A stretch of DNA of 59,872 nt from Oscillospiraceae bacterium (GCA_015066205.1 SVOV01000012.1:1-59872); one strand, 5' to 3'. Shown: positions 33,627-43,488, counted from the stretch's first letter. The notes: a model not told the origin generated them from the letters alone. Translations and numbers: made by a program.

Positions 33627-34115
33627 TTACAGCTGAGAAAGTACGCTTTTGTCTTTCTGAAGAACTGCTTCAGCTGCAGCTTTTCTCTTATTGTCAAGCT
33701 TTTTTGCAAGCTCGCTGTCCTCAACCGCTATTATCTGAGCGGCAAGAAGAGCTGCATTTGCTCCGCCGTTTATTGCAACCGTTGCAACGGGAATTCCCGG
33801 AGGCATCATAACCGTTGAAAGAAGTGCATCCATTCCGTCAAGCACGGAGGATTTACAGGGAATTCCGATAACGGGAAGTGTTGTGTTTGCCGCAACCGCA
33901 CCTGCAAGGTGGGCAGCCATACCCGCTGCGCAGATTATTACACCGAAGCCGTTTTCTCTTGCATTAAGAGAAAAATCTCTTGCTTCTTCGGGTGTGCGGT
34001 GAGCTGAATATATATGTACCTCAAAGGGAATATCAAGCTCTTTCAATGTGTCTGTTGCTTTTTTTATGATGGGAAGATCAGAGTCGCTTCCCATTACAAT
34101 TCCGACTTTCTTCAT
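33627..34115 (-). CDS. purE: N5-carboxyaminoimidazole ribonucleotide mutase, class I PurE
   Basis: A 162-residue enzyme of the AIR carboxylation step. VGIVMGSDSDLP and YSAHRTPEEARD are the conserved substrate loops. The ATG at 34115 is fixed by GGAGGT upstream. It is the first gene of the purine operon, directly behind a ZTP riboswitch. No purK is in the cluster; it may be elsewhere, or PurE may act as a direct carboxylase as in class II enzymes, which I cannot decide from sequence. Confidence 0.93.
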   Translation of the reverse strand: MKKVGIVMGSDSDLPIIKKATDTLKELDIPFEVHIYSAHRTPEEARDFSLNARENGFGVIICAAGMAAHLAGAVAANTTLPVIGIPCKSSVLDGMDALLSTVMMPPGIPVATVAINGGANAALLAAQIIAVEDSELAKKLDNKRKAAAEAVLQKDKSVLSQL

Positions 34116-34140
34116 TTTTTTACCTCCTGTTTTCACTGAA

Positions 34141-34179
34141 AAATAAAAAGGGCACACTTACCTTATAGTAAATGTGCCC
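34141..34179 (-). terminator. Terminator in the expression platform of the ZTP riboswitch
   Basis: GGGCACATTTAC pairs with GTAAGTGTGCCC around a 6-base loop and is followed by T5. The left arm begins in the last part of the aptamer (the CUGGGCA block), so ligand binding and terminator formation exclude each other. Confidence 0.85.
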
Positions 34180-34251
34180 AGACGGTCGGCTGAGGATTTT
34201 CCTGCTTCCCTGTGGTAGTCCACAATTATCCGTCAGTTGCAGGGTCCTTTG
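34172..34251 (-). promoter_or_regulatory. ZTP/ZMP (pfl) riboswitch aptamer
   Basis: Minus strand: GCAACTGACGG, then TGTGG-ACTA-CCACA followed by GGGAAGC, and finally CCGACCGTCTGGGCA. These match the pfl motif core (ACUGRCG, a hairpin, GGGRAGC, then CCG-YCUGGGC). ZTP riboswitches sense the purine intermediate ZMP/ZTP and turn on purine or folate genes when 10-formyl-THF is short. The intrinsic terminator next to it makes this an ON switch by antitermination. Genes controlled: purE through fhs. Confidence 0.88.
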
Positions 34252-34259
34252 GTGTATTT

Positions 34260-34288
34260 ATATTACCATAAATACGGTATATAGTCAA
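34260..34288 (-). promoter_or_regulatory. Promoter of the purine operon
   Basis: Minus strand TTGACT (34283-34288), 17-base spacer, TAATAT (34260-34265). It lies 20 bases after the pyrB stop codon, and transcription would begin just before the riboswitch. Confidence 0.8.
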
Positions 34289-34308
34289 GGCACAATAGAA
34301 TATTAAAA

Positions 34309-35394
34309 TCAGTTTTTACTGCTTTGTCTTTCACAGTAAATGCATCTGTAAACTCCGTTTTCGGGGTCTGTAAGACGGAATTTGTGCTGAAGCTCCTGCT
34401 CTGTGGAGGTGATGCATTTTTTGTTGTTGCAGGTGAGAGAGCTGTCTATGATATAGTCCTCAAGAGGACGGTGTGCGCTGTCCTTTTCGGCTTCCTCAAG
34501 AAGTTTTAATATGAGTGCCATTCTGATGTATTTGCCGTTGAGAGCCTGTTTGAAATAGCACGCTCTCGGGTCCTTATCGACTCCGACGCTTATCTCGTTT
34601 ACACGGGGAAGGGGATGCATAATTGTAAGTGTTTCCTTTGCCTGCGTAAGCTTTTCAGTGTCAAGACAGTAGGAATCCTTGAGCTTGAGATATTCGTCAA
34701 AATCAGAGAATCTTTCCTGCTGAATTCTTGTCATATAGAGAATGTCGAGCTCGGGAAGAGCCTCCTCAAGGCTCTTTGTTTCCTTGTAAAAGCCCTCTTT
34801 GAGATACTTTTTCCTGATGTTTCCGGGAAGGCGGAGCTCTGTGGGGGAGATAAGAACAACATTTATATCTTCATACCTTGAAAGTGCTTCAATAAGGGAA
34901 TGTACGGTTCTGCCGTATCTGAGGTCACCGCAGAAGCCTATTGTAAAGCCCGTAAATCTGCCTTTTTCACGGTGGATGGTTAGAAGGTCCGTAAGTGTCT
35001 GGGTCGGGTGGTTATGACCGCCGTCACCTGCATTTATAACGGGCACATCTGCATTTTCGGACGCAACAAAGGGAGCACCCTCTTTGGGGTGGCGCATTGC
35101 TATTATATCTGCATAACAGCTGATGACCTTAGCGGTATCTGCAACACTTTCGCCCTTTGCCGCAGAGGAGCTTGTAGCCTCCGAAAAGCCGAGAACACTT
35201 CCGCCCAATTCAAGCATTGCAGCCTCAAAGCTGAGTCTTGTTCTTGTTGAGGGCTCGTAGAAAAGTGTTGCAAGCTTTTTTCTCTTGCACCTTTCGGCAT
35301 ATTTGTCGGGATTGGCTATTATATCCTCCGCAGTTACGATAAGCTCATTAATTTCGGGTACGGATAAATCAAAAATGCTGATAAGACTTCTCAT
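34309..35394 (-). CDS. pyrB: Aspartate carbamoyltransferase with fused PyrI-like zinc tail
   Basis: A 361-residue enzyme forming carbamoyl-aspartate. [13 protein letters not shown] is the carbamoyl-phosphate site, and [11 protein letters not shown] and [10 protein letters not shown] are further family blocks. Catalytic chains are normally about 305 residues. The extra C-terminus has Cys 322, 327, 351 and 354 in the spacing C-x4-C...C-x2-C, with [13 protein letters not shown] between, as in the zinc domain of the regulatory subunit PyrI. The nucleotide-binding domain of PyrI is not present. It is last in the pyrimidine unit, 20 bases after pyrE. Confidence 0.92.
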   Translation of the reverse strand: MRSLISIFDLSVPEINELIVTAEDIIANPDKYAERCKRKKLATLFYEPSTRTRLSFEAAMLELGGSVLGFSEATSSSAAKGESVADTAKVISCYADIIAMRHPKEGAPFVASENADVPVINAGDGGHNHPTQTLTDLLTIHREKGRFTGFTIGFCGDLRYGRTVHSLIEALSRYEDINVVLISPTELRLPGNIRKKYLKEGFYKETKSLEEALPELDILYMTRIQQERFSDFDEYLKLKDSYCLDTEKLTQAKETLTIMHPLPRVNEISVGVDKDPRACYFKQALNGKYIRMALILKLLEEAEKDSAHRPLEDYIIDSSLTCNNKKCITSTEQELQHKFRLTDPENGVYRCIYCERQSSKN

Positions 35395-35414
35395 TTCGTC
35401 CGTTTCCTTTCTTT

Positions 35415-36071
35415 TTATGCTTTTGCTCCGTTGATTTCAAGATAAGCCTTGATTCTGTCAACATTTTCCTTGTTAGCAGGGTCTTCCTCAAGGTATTCGA
35501 TGATATCGTATACATCAACAACGGAATATACGGGGAAGCCGAATTCCTCGCCTACCTCTGCCATTGCTGATTTTTCTGTCTGTCCCTTTTCCTTTCTGTC
35601 AACCATAACGAAGGTTGCGGCAACCTTTGTGCCCTTGAGAGAGGAGAGGATAGCCATGCTTTCTCTTATAGCAGTGCCTGCTGTGATAACATCCTCAACG
35701 ATAACGATCTCTTCACCCTCCTGGGGCTTATAGCCTACAAAAACACCGCCCTCGCCGTGGTCCTTTTCTTCCTTTCTGTTGAAGAAGAAGGGAACATCAA
35801 GTCCTTCCTTGGAAAGAGCGCATGCAACTGAAACTGCAATCGGAATACCCTTATAGGCGGGACCGTAGAGAACTGTTTTCTTGTTGCCTACCTTTTCAAA
35901 ATAAGCCTTTGCATAGAATTCACCGAGCTTTGATATCTGATCGCCTGTTTTGATATCGCCCGCATTTATGAAATAGGGGATCTTTCTTCCGCTCTTTGCG
36001 GTAAAATCACCGAACTTGAGAACACCTGCGCCCTCAAGGAACTGAATAAATTCTCTCTTATAGCTTTCCAT
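35415..36071 (-). CDS. pyrE: Orotate phosphoribosyltransferase
   Basis: A 218-residue enzyme that makes OMP from orotate and PRPP. The PRPP loop is [19 protein letters not shown]; the flexible catalytic loop holds [15 protein letters not shown]. It is 11 bases after pyrF. Confidence 0.95.
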   Translation of the reverse strand: MESYKREFIQFLEGAGVLKFGDFTAKSGRKIPYFINAGDIKTGDQISKLGEFYAKAYFEKVGNKKTVLYGPAYKGIPIAVSVACALSKEGLDVPFFFNRKEEKDHGEGGVFVGYKPQEGEEIVIVEDVITAGTAIRESMAILSSLKGTKVAATFVMVDRKEKGQTEKSAMAEVGEEFGFPVYSVVDVYDIIEYLEEDPANKENVDRIKAYLEINGAKA

Positions 36072-36082
36072 AATTAATCTCC

Positions 36083-36781
36083 TTAACCTACAAATTCCTT
36101 AACGCATCTTCTGTATGCCGCAACAGGGTCTTCGGCTCCCGTGATGGGTCTTCCGACAACAATATAGTCAGAGCCGATGAGCTTTGCCTGCTCGGGAGTC
36201 ATAACTCTCTTCTGATCGCCGATATCTCCGTCAGCGAAGCGTACGCCGGGAGTAACGGTTACGAAATCCTTGCCGCAGACGCTGTGTACCTTTTCAGCCT
36301 CAAGGGGAGAGCAGACAACACCGTCAAGTCCTGCCTTTCTGGCATTCTCGGCATAGTGCATAACAACCTTATCAATGGGCTCTTTTATAAGAAGGTCATT
36401 TTCCATAGCCTCCTGATCGGTGGAGGTAAGCTGGGTCACTGCAATAAGAATGGGACGGGTGCCGTCCTCGCGGGTTAGTCCCTCAATGGCTGCCTCCATC
36501 ATTCTCACTGTTCCTGCAGCGTGAAGGTTTGTCATATCAACATCAAGGCCTGAAAGAACCGCCATTGACTTTTTAACTGTATTGGGGATGTCGTGGAGCT
36601 TGAGGTCAAGGAATATCTTGTGACCTCTTTGCTTGATCTCTTTTACAATTTCAGGGCCTGCGCCGTAGAAAAGCTCCATTCCGATCTTTACAAAAGGCTT
36701 TTCCTCTGTGAAGAGATCAAGAAAGCTCATAACCTTTTCCTTGTTCGGAAAATCGCAGGCAATAATTACATCTTTACCCAT
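36083..36781 (-). CDS. pyrF: Orotidine-5'-phosphate decarboxylase
   Basis: A 232-residue enzyme for the last step to UMP. The catalytic Lys/Asp tetrad lies in [30 protein letters not shown] near the C-terminus binds phosphate. The start shares one base with the pyrD stop. Confidence 0.96.
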   Translation of the reverse strand: MGKDVIIACDFPNKEKVMSFLDLFTEEKPFVKIGMELFYGAGPEIVKEIKQRGHKIFLDLKLHDIPNTVKKSMAVLSGLDVDMTNLHAAGTVRMMEAAIEGLTREDGTRPILIAVTQLTSTDQEAMENDLLIKEPIDKVVMHYAENARKAGLDGVVCSPLEAEKVHSVCGKDFVTVTPGVRFADGDIGDQKRVMTPEQAKLIGSDYIVVGRPITGAEDPVAAYRRCVKEFVG

Positions 36782-37692
36782 TATTTTGCTCCTCCTATTA
36801 TTTCTGAAAGTGAATTTATTTTATATTTTTCCATTACGCGGGGAAGATCGTTTATGATATCTCTTGAAGAGAAGGGATCAATGAGATTCTGTGCACCGAT
36901 CTCAACTGCAGTAGCGCCTGCAAGCATCATTTCGATAACATCCTCCGCACTTGAAACACCGCCCATTCCTACTACGGGGATATTAACGGCGTTTGCTACC
37001 TGGTATACCATTCTTACGGCAACGGGGAAGATTGCGCTTCCCGAGAAGCCGCCCATTTTATTTGCAATAACCGGCTTTTTTGTTTTAAGGTCGATTCTCA
37101 TTCCGAGAAGAGTGTTTATAAGGCTGATTCCGTCTGCGCCCGCCGCTTCACAGGCCTTTGCAATGCTGACAATGTCCGTGACATTGGGGGACAGCTTTAT
37201 TATGACGGGCTTTGTTGTTACAGCCTTTACGGCTTTTGTAACCTCGGCTGCAGCCTCGGGAGATGTGCCGAAGCTCATTCCGCCGCCGTGAACATTGGGA
37301 CAGCTGACATTGACCTCAAGCCAGCCTACCTCTTCGCATTTATCAAGCTTCTCACAGGTGTAGGCATAATCGGGTACGGAAAATCCGCTGACATTTGCCA
37401 TAACCTTTTTGCTGAAGACCTTTCTCATTTTGGGAAGCTCTTCGGAAATGACCTTTTCAACACCGGGATTCTGAAGACCTACGGCATTTATCATACCTGC
37501 CGTGCATTCCGCGATTCTCGGGGTGGGATTGCCGAAGCGGGGCTCTTTTGTCGTGCCCTTGAATGAAAAGGTGCCGAGAATATTGATATCATAAAGCTCT
37601 GCAAATTCATAACCGTAGCCGAAGGTTCCGCTGGCGGGAATTACGGGATTGTCGAGGGTTATTCCGCAGAGATCTACACTCATTTTTCCCAT
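36781..37692 (-). CDS. pyrD: Dihydroorotate dehydrogenase, class 1B catalytic subunit
   Basis: A 303-residue FMN enzyme oxidising dihydroorotate. [15 protein letters not shown] places the catalytic Cys of class 1 enzymes. Class 1B is assigned because pyrK overlaps it by 13 bases: electrons pass through PyrK to NAD. It fits an anaerobe. Confidence 0.95.
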   Translation of the reverse strand: MGKMSVDLCGITLDNPVIPASGTFGYGYEFAELYDINILGTFSFKGTTKEPRFGNPTPRIAECTAGMINAVGLQNPGVEKVISEELPKMRKVFSKKVMANVSGFSVPDYAYTCEKLDKCEEVGWLEVNVSCPNVHGGGMSFGTSPEAAAEVTKAVKAVTTKPVIIKLSPNVTDIVSIAKACEAAGADGISLINTLLGMRIDLKTKKPVIANKMGGFSGSAIFPVAVRMVYQVANAVNIPVVGMGGVSSAEDVIEMMLAGATAVEIGAQNLIDPFSSRDIINDLPRVMEKYKINSLSEIIGGAK

Positions 37693-38420
37693 ATTATTTC
37701 CTCCTTCTTTAGAACGGGACCGTCCTTGCAGATTCTTTTGTTTCCGTAAAGTGTTTTACAGGAGCAGCCCATACATGCACCGAAGCCGCAGCCCATTCTT
37801 TCTTCAAAGCTGAACTGACCTGAAATATCCGTTGCATTGTAAAGAGCCTTTAGCATGGGCTCCGGACCGCAGGTGTAAAAATATGCGGCATCGGAGAAAA
37901 GACCGAGAGCGTTTGTTACAAAGCCCTTTACTCCGCGGCTGCCGTCAACGGTGGTAACCGCCACATCACAGCCGAGTGCCTTGAATTCTTCTTCAAAGAA
38001 TACCTCGCTTTCTGTGTTGAAGCCGAGGATAACGCCGACCTTTTTGTTTTCAGCGAGAAGCTTTTTTGCGAGCATATAAAGTGGAGGTACGCCTACGCCG
38101 CCGCCCACCAAAAGTACGCTGTCACCTGAAAGGGAGGTGTCATAGCCGTTGCCGAGACCTGTCAGAATATCAAGAACGGCGCCCTCTTTCATTTCACACA
38201 TCTGCTCGGTGCCTTTTCCGACAACCTTATAGATTATTGTGAGAATATTGCCCTCAACATCGTTTACGGAGATGGGGCGTCTGAGATAAAGCCCGTCAAG
38301 CTTTATATTCACAAACTGACCCGGTGCCGTTATGTCTGAGGTATCACCCTCAAGACGCATCAAATATACGTCTTTTGTCAGAGGGCGGTTTTCTTTAACT
38401 GAGAATAAAGATTGTTTCAT
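37680..38420 (-). CDS. pyrK: Dihydroorotate dehydrogenase electron transfer subunit
   Basis: A 246-residue FAD and [2Fe-2S] protein. The N-terminal ferredoxin reductase-type FAD domain contains LRRPISVND; the NAD part has LVGGGVGVPPLY. The cluster Cys are in GCGFGACMGCSC and the later ICKDG. It forms the complex with PyrD. Confidence 0.95.
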   Translation of the reverse strand: MKQSLFSVKENRPLTKDVYLMRLEGDTSDITAPGQFVNIKLDGLYLRRPISVNDVEGNILTIIYKVVGKGTEQMCEMKEGAVLDILTGLGNGYDTSLSGDSVLLVGGGVGVPPLYMLAKKLLAENKKVGVILGFNTESEVFFEEEFKALGCDVAVTTVDGSRGVKGFVTNALGLFSDAAYFYTCGPEPMLKALYNATDISGQFSFEERMGCGFGACMGCSCKTLYGNKRICKDGPVLKKEEIIWEK

Positions 38421-38429
38421 TTCTTCTCC

Positions 38430-41400
38430 TTAAGCGTCAATTGTTGAAATGGTAAGTGTTGTTTCTTCAAGTACATCAAGAAGAGCATCAACAGTATCAA
38501 GAGAGGTGAACATTGTTACATTGTACTCTGTTGCTATCTGACGGAGCTGTGCACCGTCGGTTACGCTGTCTGAGCCGGGATCCTTTGTATTGATGAAATA
38601 TGCGATATGTCCCTGACGCAGAGCCTCGGGAATCTCATTGCTGCCGTCACTTATCTTCTTGAGAACATGAGTGCGGATACCGTTGTTCTTAAGGAAATTT
38701 GCAGTGCCTTCCGTAGCTTCAATGTTGAAGCCGAGCTTATAAAGACGGCGGATGAGAGGAAGTGCTTCCTCCTTATCCTTGTCGGCTATCGTGCAGAATA
38801 CCGTTCCGTAGTTCTGAAGCTTTGTTCCCGCAGCCTGAAGAGCCTTATAAACTGCACGGGTCCTTGTACGGTCATAGCCGATGGCTTCACCGGTGGATTT
38901 CATTTCGGGTGAGAGATATGCATCAAGTCCGCGGATCTTATTGAATGAGAATACGGGAGCCTTTACATACCAGCGCTCTTTTTCATCGGGATAGATATCG
39001 AAGAAACCCTGCTCCTTGAGGCTCTTACCGAGGATGACCTCTGTTGCAATGTCTGCAAGTGAATAGCCTGTAGCCTTTGAAAGGAAAGGAACGGTACGGG
39101 ATGAACGGGGATTGACCTCGATTATATAAACATTGTCATTATCGTCAACGATGAACTGAATGTTGAAAAGACCTATGATACCGATTCCGAGACCGAGCTT
39201 CTTTGCATACTGAAGAATAATGCCCTTGACCTTGTTTGAAATGGAGAAGGGGGGATATACGGAGATAGAGTCGCCGGAATGAACGCCTGTTCTTTCGACA
39301 AGCTCCATAATTCCCGGTACGAATACATCTCTGCCGTCGCAGATGGCGTCGATCTCAACCTCTCTGCCCTCAATGTATTTATCAACAAGAACGGGCTTGT
39401 CCTCGTCAATTTCAACAGCAGTTCTGAGATAGTGGCGAAGCTGCTCTTCGTTTGCGACTATCTGCATTGCACGGCCGCCGAGCACGAAGGAGGGACGGAC
39501 AAGCACGGGATAGCCGATTTCTGCCGCAGCCTCAATGCCGTCCTCTATTTTTGTAACAGCCTTACCCTTTGCGCGGGGGATATTGAGCTCGTTGAGAAGA
39601 TTTTCAAACTGATTACGGTCTTCTGCACGGTCAATTGCCTCGCAGTCAGTGCCGATAATCTTTACTCCGCGGTCGTGGAGAGGCTGAGCAAGGTTGATGG
39701 CTGTCTGACCGCCGAGAGAAGCGATAACACCCTCGGGCTTTTCAAACTCGACGATGTTCATAACATCCTCGGGAGTGAGAGGCTCGAAATAGAGCTTGTC
39801 AGCAGTGGTGTAGTCTGTTGATACGGTTTCGGGGTTGTTATTTATAATAATTGCCTCGTAGCCCGCGTTCTTGATGGTCATTACGGCGTGAACGGTTGAA
39901 TAGTCGAATTCAACGCCCTGACCGATACGGATGGGACCTGCACCGAGAACGATGATCTTTTTCTTATCTGTAAGGCGGGAAGCATTTTCGCCTGTGTAAG
40001 AGGAGTAGAAATAGGGAATATATGCATTTGTATGACAGGTGTCTACCATCTTGAATACGGGGAAGAGACCAAGCTCCTTGCGCTTGTTATAAACATCAAG
40101 CTCCTTGCATTTCCAGAGTCTTGCGATATATTTGTCGCTGAAGCCCATCTTCTTTGCTTCGGTAAGTATCTTCGCATCGTCTCTTTCTCTGAGCTTTTCC
40201 TCCATATCGATGATGTTTTTGAAAACATTGAGGAAATAAGGTGTTATCATTGTTATCTCGTGAAGCTTTTCAACCGAAACACCGTGATAAAGAAGCTCTG
40301 CTATTGCAAAAATGTTGTCGGAGCGGAATTCGGAGATGTATTCGAGAAGCTCGTCAACACTCATATTGTCAAATTTTGAGAGATAAATGTGGTTAGCACC
40401 GATCTCAAGAGAGCGGATGCCCTTGAGAAGAGCCTCCTCAAGATTTGAACCGATGCCCATAATTTCGCCCGTAGCCTTCATCTGTGTGCCGAGCTTATTT
40501 GTTGCTGATGCGAATTTGTCAAAGGGGAAGCGGGGTAATTTTGCAATTACATAATCGAGCTTGGGTTCGAATGCCGCATTTGTGTTTGCTATCTGAATTT
40601 CCTCAAGAGCCATACCTACGGCAATTTTTGCGGTTACTCTTGCGATGGGGTATCCTGATGCCTTTGAAGCGAGAGCCGAGGAACGGGAAACTCTGGGGTT
40701 TACCTCGATAAGATAATATTCTGATGAATTGGGATTAAGAGCAAACTGAACATTGCAGCCGCCTTCTATCTTAAGCTCCTTGATAAGCTTAATGGCGGAA
40801 TCGTTCAGCATCTTTTCGTCTTCCTTGCTGAGAGTAAGAATGGGAGCTACAACGCAGGAGTCGCCTGTGTGTACGCCTACGGGGTCAATATTTTCCATTC
40901 CGCAGATGGTGATGGCGTGGTCATTGGAGTCGCGCATGACCTCAAATTCAATTTCCTTGAAGCCCTTGACGCTCTTTTCAATAAGCACCTGATGAACGGG
41001 GGAGAGGTTAAATGCGTTTACACCGACCTCCATAAGCTCCTCATCGTTATATGCAAAGCCGCCTCCTGTTCCGCCGAGAGTGAAAGCGGGACGGAGAACA
41101 ACAGGGTAGCCTATGCGGTTTGCTGCTGCTTTTGCTTCCTCAAGTGAATAAGTGATCTCTGATGGAATAACAGGCTCGCCGATGGATTCGCAGAGCTCCT
41201 TGAACATTTCTCTGTCTTCTGCTCTTTCTATGGATGCACTTGATGTTCCGAGAAGCTTTACACGGCATTCCTTGAGGACGCCCTTCTTTTCAAGCTGCAT
41301 TGCAAGATTAAGTCCTGTCTGTCCTCCGATTCCGGGGATGATAGCATCGGGACGCTCGTGGCGGATGATCTTTGCAACATATTCAAGAGTCAGAGGCTCC

Positions 41401-41597
41401 ATATAGACCTTGTCCGCAATAATTGTGTCGGTCATAATGGTTGCGGGGTTTGAGTTGCACAGTACTACCTCATAGCCTTCTTCTTTGAGTGCAAGGCAGG
41501 CCTGAGTGCCCGCATAGTCAAATTCTGCAGCCTGTCCGATAACAATGGGACCTGAGCCGATTATCAGAATCTTTTTGATGTCCGTTCTTTTAGCCAT
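38430..41597 (-). CDS. carB: Carbamoyl-phosphate synthase large subunit
   Basis: A 1055-residue enzyme with two homologous ATP-grasp halves (IIGSGPIVIGQAAEFDYAG near the N-terminus and VLGAGPIRIGQGVEFDYS in the second half), each flanked by an oligomerisation segment, and a C-terminal MGS-like allosteric domain. The ATG at 41597 follows AAGGAGAG. The glutaminase subunit gene carA is not next to it. It shares the unit with pyrC (14 bases upstream) and pyrK. Confidence 0.96.
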   Translation of the reverse strand: MAKRTDIKKILIIGSGPIVIGQAAEFDYAGTQACLALKEEGYEVVLCNSNPATIMTDTIIADKVYMEPLTLEYVAKIIRHERPDAIIPGIGGQTGLNLAMQLEKKGVLKECRVKLLGTSSASIERAEDREMFKELCESIGEPVIPSEITYSLEEAKAAANRIGYPVVLRPAFTLGGTGGGFAYNDEELMEVGVNAFNLSPVHQVLIEKSVKGFKEIEFEVMRDSNDHAITICGMENIDPVGVHTGDSCVVAPILTLSKEDEKMLNDSAIKLIKELKIEGGCNVQFALNPNSSEYYLIEVNPRVSRSSALASKASGYPIARVTAKIAVGMALEEIQIANTNAAFEPKLDYVIAKLPRFPFDKFASATNKLGTQMKATGEIMGIGSNLEEALLKGIRSLEIGANHIYLSKFDNMSVDELLEYISEFRSDNIFAIAELLYHGVSVEKLHEITMITPYFLNVFKNIIDMEEKLRERDDAKILTEAKKMGFSDKYIARLWKCKELDVYNKRKELGLFPVFKMVDTCHTNAYIPYFYSSYTGENASRLTDKKKIIVLGAGPIRIGQGVEFDYSTVHAVMTIKNAGYEAIIINNNPETVSTDYTTADKLYFEPLTPEDVMNIVEFEKPEGVIASLGGQTAINLAQPLHDRGVKIIGTDCEAIDRAEDRNQFENLLNELNIPRAKGKAVTKIEDGIEAAAEIGYPVLVRPSFVLGGRAMQIVANEEQLRHYLRTAVEIDEDKPVLVDKYIEGREVEIDAICDGRDVFVPGIMELVERTGVHSGDSISVYPPFSISNKVKGIILQYAKKLGLGIGIIGLFNIQFIVDDNDNVYIIEVNPRSSRTVPFLSKATGYSLADIATEVILGKSLKEQGFFDIYPDEKERWYVKAPVFSFNKIRGLDAYLSPEMKSTGEAIGYDRTRTRAVYKALQAAGTKLQNYGTVFCTIADKDKEEALPLIRRLYKLGFNIEATEGTANFLKNNGIRTHVLKKISDGSNEIPEALRQGHIAYFINTKDPGSDSVTDGAQLRQIATEYNVTMFTSLDTVDALLDVLEETTLTISTIDA

Positions 41598-41610
41598 AAC
41601 ATTTCTCTCC

Positions 41611-42834
41611 TTATATTCCACTGTGTTTATAAACTGTTTTACCGCCCGAGACCGTCAGCATACATACTCCCGTAAGCTTTTCGCCCGTAAAGGGAGTTGC
41701 TCTTCCCTTTGAAAGGAAGGTGTCGGGATCAACCGTGAATTCTTTTTCAATATCCCACACCGAAAAACCATCTGTTTTTATGCCGAAGCGCTTTCCGGGA
41801 TTTATTGACATAAGCTCTATAAGCTTTTCCAAGGTAATTATACCCGTTTTTACAAGGTGGGTATACATTACGGGAAAGGCGGTTTCTAGGCCCACTATTC
41901 CGAATGAGCTTCCCGAAAGCCCCTTTGATTTTTCTTCCTCTGAATGAGGAGCGTGGTCGGTGGCTATCATATCGATGGTGCCGTCCTTTATGCCCTCAAG
42001 AAGTGCCAGCCGGTCCTCCTCGGAACGGATAGGGGGATTCATTTTGAAGCGTCCGTCCTCTTTAAGGTGTGTATCATTCATTACGAGGTAGTGAGGACCT
42101 GTTTCGCATGTTACATCAAGCCCTTCTTTTTTTGCCTGTCTTATGAGTTCAACACTTTCTTTTGCTGAAATGTGGCAGACATGGTAGCTGCAGCCCGTTT
42201 CTCTTACAAGCTTAAGATCTCTTTCTATCTGCTTCCATTCGCTTTCTGAACAGATTCCCTTGTGTCCGTGAAGACGGGCGTATTCGCCTTTATGGATATA
42301 TCCGCCCTCGAGCAGGTCGTTTACCTCGCAGTGGGCGGCAATTATTTTTCCGAGCCGCTTTGCCTTTATCATGGCACGGCGCATCATTTCGTCCGACTGA
42401 ACGCCTCTTCCGTCATCGGAAAACGCAACGGCATCTTCGGACAGAGCATCCATATCGGAAAGCTCCTCTCCTTTTTGCCCCACTGTTATTGAGGCATAGG
42501 GATAAACATTTATCACCGCTTTTTCTTTGATGGCATCAAGCTGGATTTTCAGGTTTTCACGGCAGTCGGGAACGGGGGAGAGATTAGGCATTGTGCAAAC
42601 CGCCGTATATCCTCCGTGAGCCGCTGCAAGAGAACCGCTTTTTATGTCCTCTTTATAAGAAAAACCCGGCTCGCGAAAATGCACATGCACATCGCAGAAA
42701 CCGGGAAAAACAGCATATCCTGAATGATTGAATTTCTCACTGATACCAAGAACGGAAAAAATATCACCCGTACCGGTCAGAGAACCGGTTACTTCTGACA
42801 TTCCTATAACCTTAGCCTTCATTGTTTCAGTCAT
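41611..42834 (-). CDS. pyrC: Dihydroorotase
   Basis: A 407-residue zinc amidohydrolase closing carbamoyl-aspartate to dihydroorotate. DVHVHFREPGFSYKED has the first zinc His pair; IAAHCEVNDLL, CSYHVCHISAKES and IATDHAPHSEEEK have the other metal and substrate residues. It is first in the pyrimidine unit, 74 bases after the inferred transcript start, with AAAGGA upstream of the ATG. Confidence 0.95.
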   Translation of the reverse strand: MTETMKAKVIGMSEVTGSLTGTGDIFSVLGISEKFNHSGYAVFPGFCDVHVHFREPGFSYKEDIKSGSLAAAHGGYTAVCTMPNLSPVPDCRENLKIQLDAIKEKAVINVYPYASITVGQKGEELSDMDALSEDAVAFSDDGRGVQSDEMMRRAMIKAKRLGKIIAAHCEVNDLLEGGYIHKGEYARLHGHKGICSESEWKQIERDLKLVRETGCSYHVCHISAKESVELIRQAKKEGLDVTCETGPHYLVMNDTHLKEDGRFKMNPPIRSEEDRLALLEGIKDGTIDMIATDHAPHSEEEKSKGLSGSSFGIVGLETAFPVMYTHLVKTGIITLEKLIELMSINPGKRFGIKTDGFSVWDIEKEFTVDPDTFLSKGRATPFTGEKLTGVCMLTVSGGKTVYKHSGI

Positions 42835-42914
42835 ATCTTTTTCCTTTCATCGGGACCGTACATATATAAAGATATTTATATGCGCACAGTAAGAATAGCT
42901 TTTTATCTCCAATT

Positions 42915-42943
42915 AGTTTATCACGGCTGTTATTTTTTGTCAA
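42915..42943 (-). promoter_or_regulatory. Promoter of the pyrimidine operon
   Basis: Minus strand perfect TTGACA (42938-42943), 17-base spacer, TAAACT (42915-42920). I looked for a PyrR-type attenuator in the short leader and found none. The rest of the 362-base gap (42944-43071) shows nothing I can name. Confidence 0.75.
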
Positions 42944-43071
42944 TATAAAAAGAACTATATTGTTAAATTTCTTATAATATACAGTTTACTGTGTAGCAGC
43001 TCGGAAAAAATTGTTTAAAAGTTAAAAAGCGGGTTGAAAACGGAACTGAAAAAGCTTGAAGAAAGACAAAA

Positions 43072-43110
43072 GGCTTCCGGAAAAATACCGTTCCGGAAGC
43101 CCTTTCTCTT
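43072..43110 (-). terminator. Terminator after the small lipoprotein gene
   Basis: GGCTTCCGGAA pairs with TTCCGGAAGCC around an 8-base loop; on the minus strand it is followed by TTTTGTCTTT. Confidence 0.75.
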
Positions 43111-43196
43111 TTGTCTAAAACCTACAATGATAAGAATCGAATTTTGTAAAAAATGCATTAATGAAAGTCAGGTTAAAAATGACCGATAAGCGGTGT

Positions 43197-43439
43197 TTAA
43201 CCTACATAAAAAACACTTTCTTCGGAAGTGTCAGCGTCTGCTTCGCCGGTGGCTTCTGCAGTGTCTGAACTTCCGTCTTCTGCACCTGCTGATGCGGAAT
43301 GTATCTCGGGGGTGTTTTCGGCTGACACTGCGGTTGTTTCATCCGGAGTGAGTGTTGTTTCCTCTGTGCCTGACGAGCATGAAGAGAAAACGGATACTGT
43401 AAGTACAAGGGTGAGGGTGAGAACGATCAGTTTTTTCAT
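43197..43439 (-). CDS. Small Thr/Glu/Ala-rich lipoprotein
   Basis: An 80-residue protein with a lipoprotein signal peptide (MKKLIVLTLTLVLTVSVFSSC; lipobox FSSC) and a low-complexity acidic mature part rich in Thr, Glu, Ala and Asp. It has no recognisable domain. GGAGG precedes the start. It is monocistronic and divergent from the division cluster, with its own promoter and terminator. A surface spacer or small envelope lipoprotein is the most that can be said. Confidence 0.6.
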   Translation of the reverse strand: MKKLIVLTLTLVLTVSVFSSCSSGTEETTLTPDETTAVSAENTPEIHSASAGAEDGSSDTAEATGEADADTSEESVFYVG

Positions 43440-43488
43440 ATGTATTCCTCCAAGGAAAAATTTCGGTGCCGTCTTTTCGGCTGATAAC

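Noticed and set aside
42835-42914. PyrR-type attenuator before pyrC
   Set aside because: No PyrR-binding loop or terminator pair could be found in the short leader.
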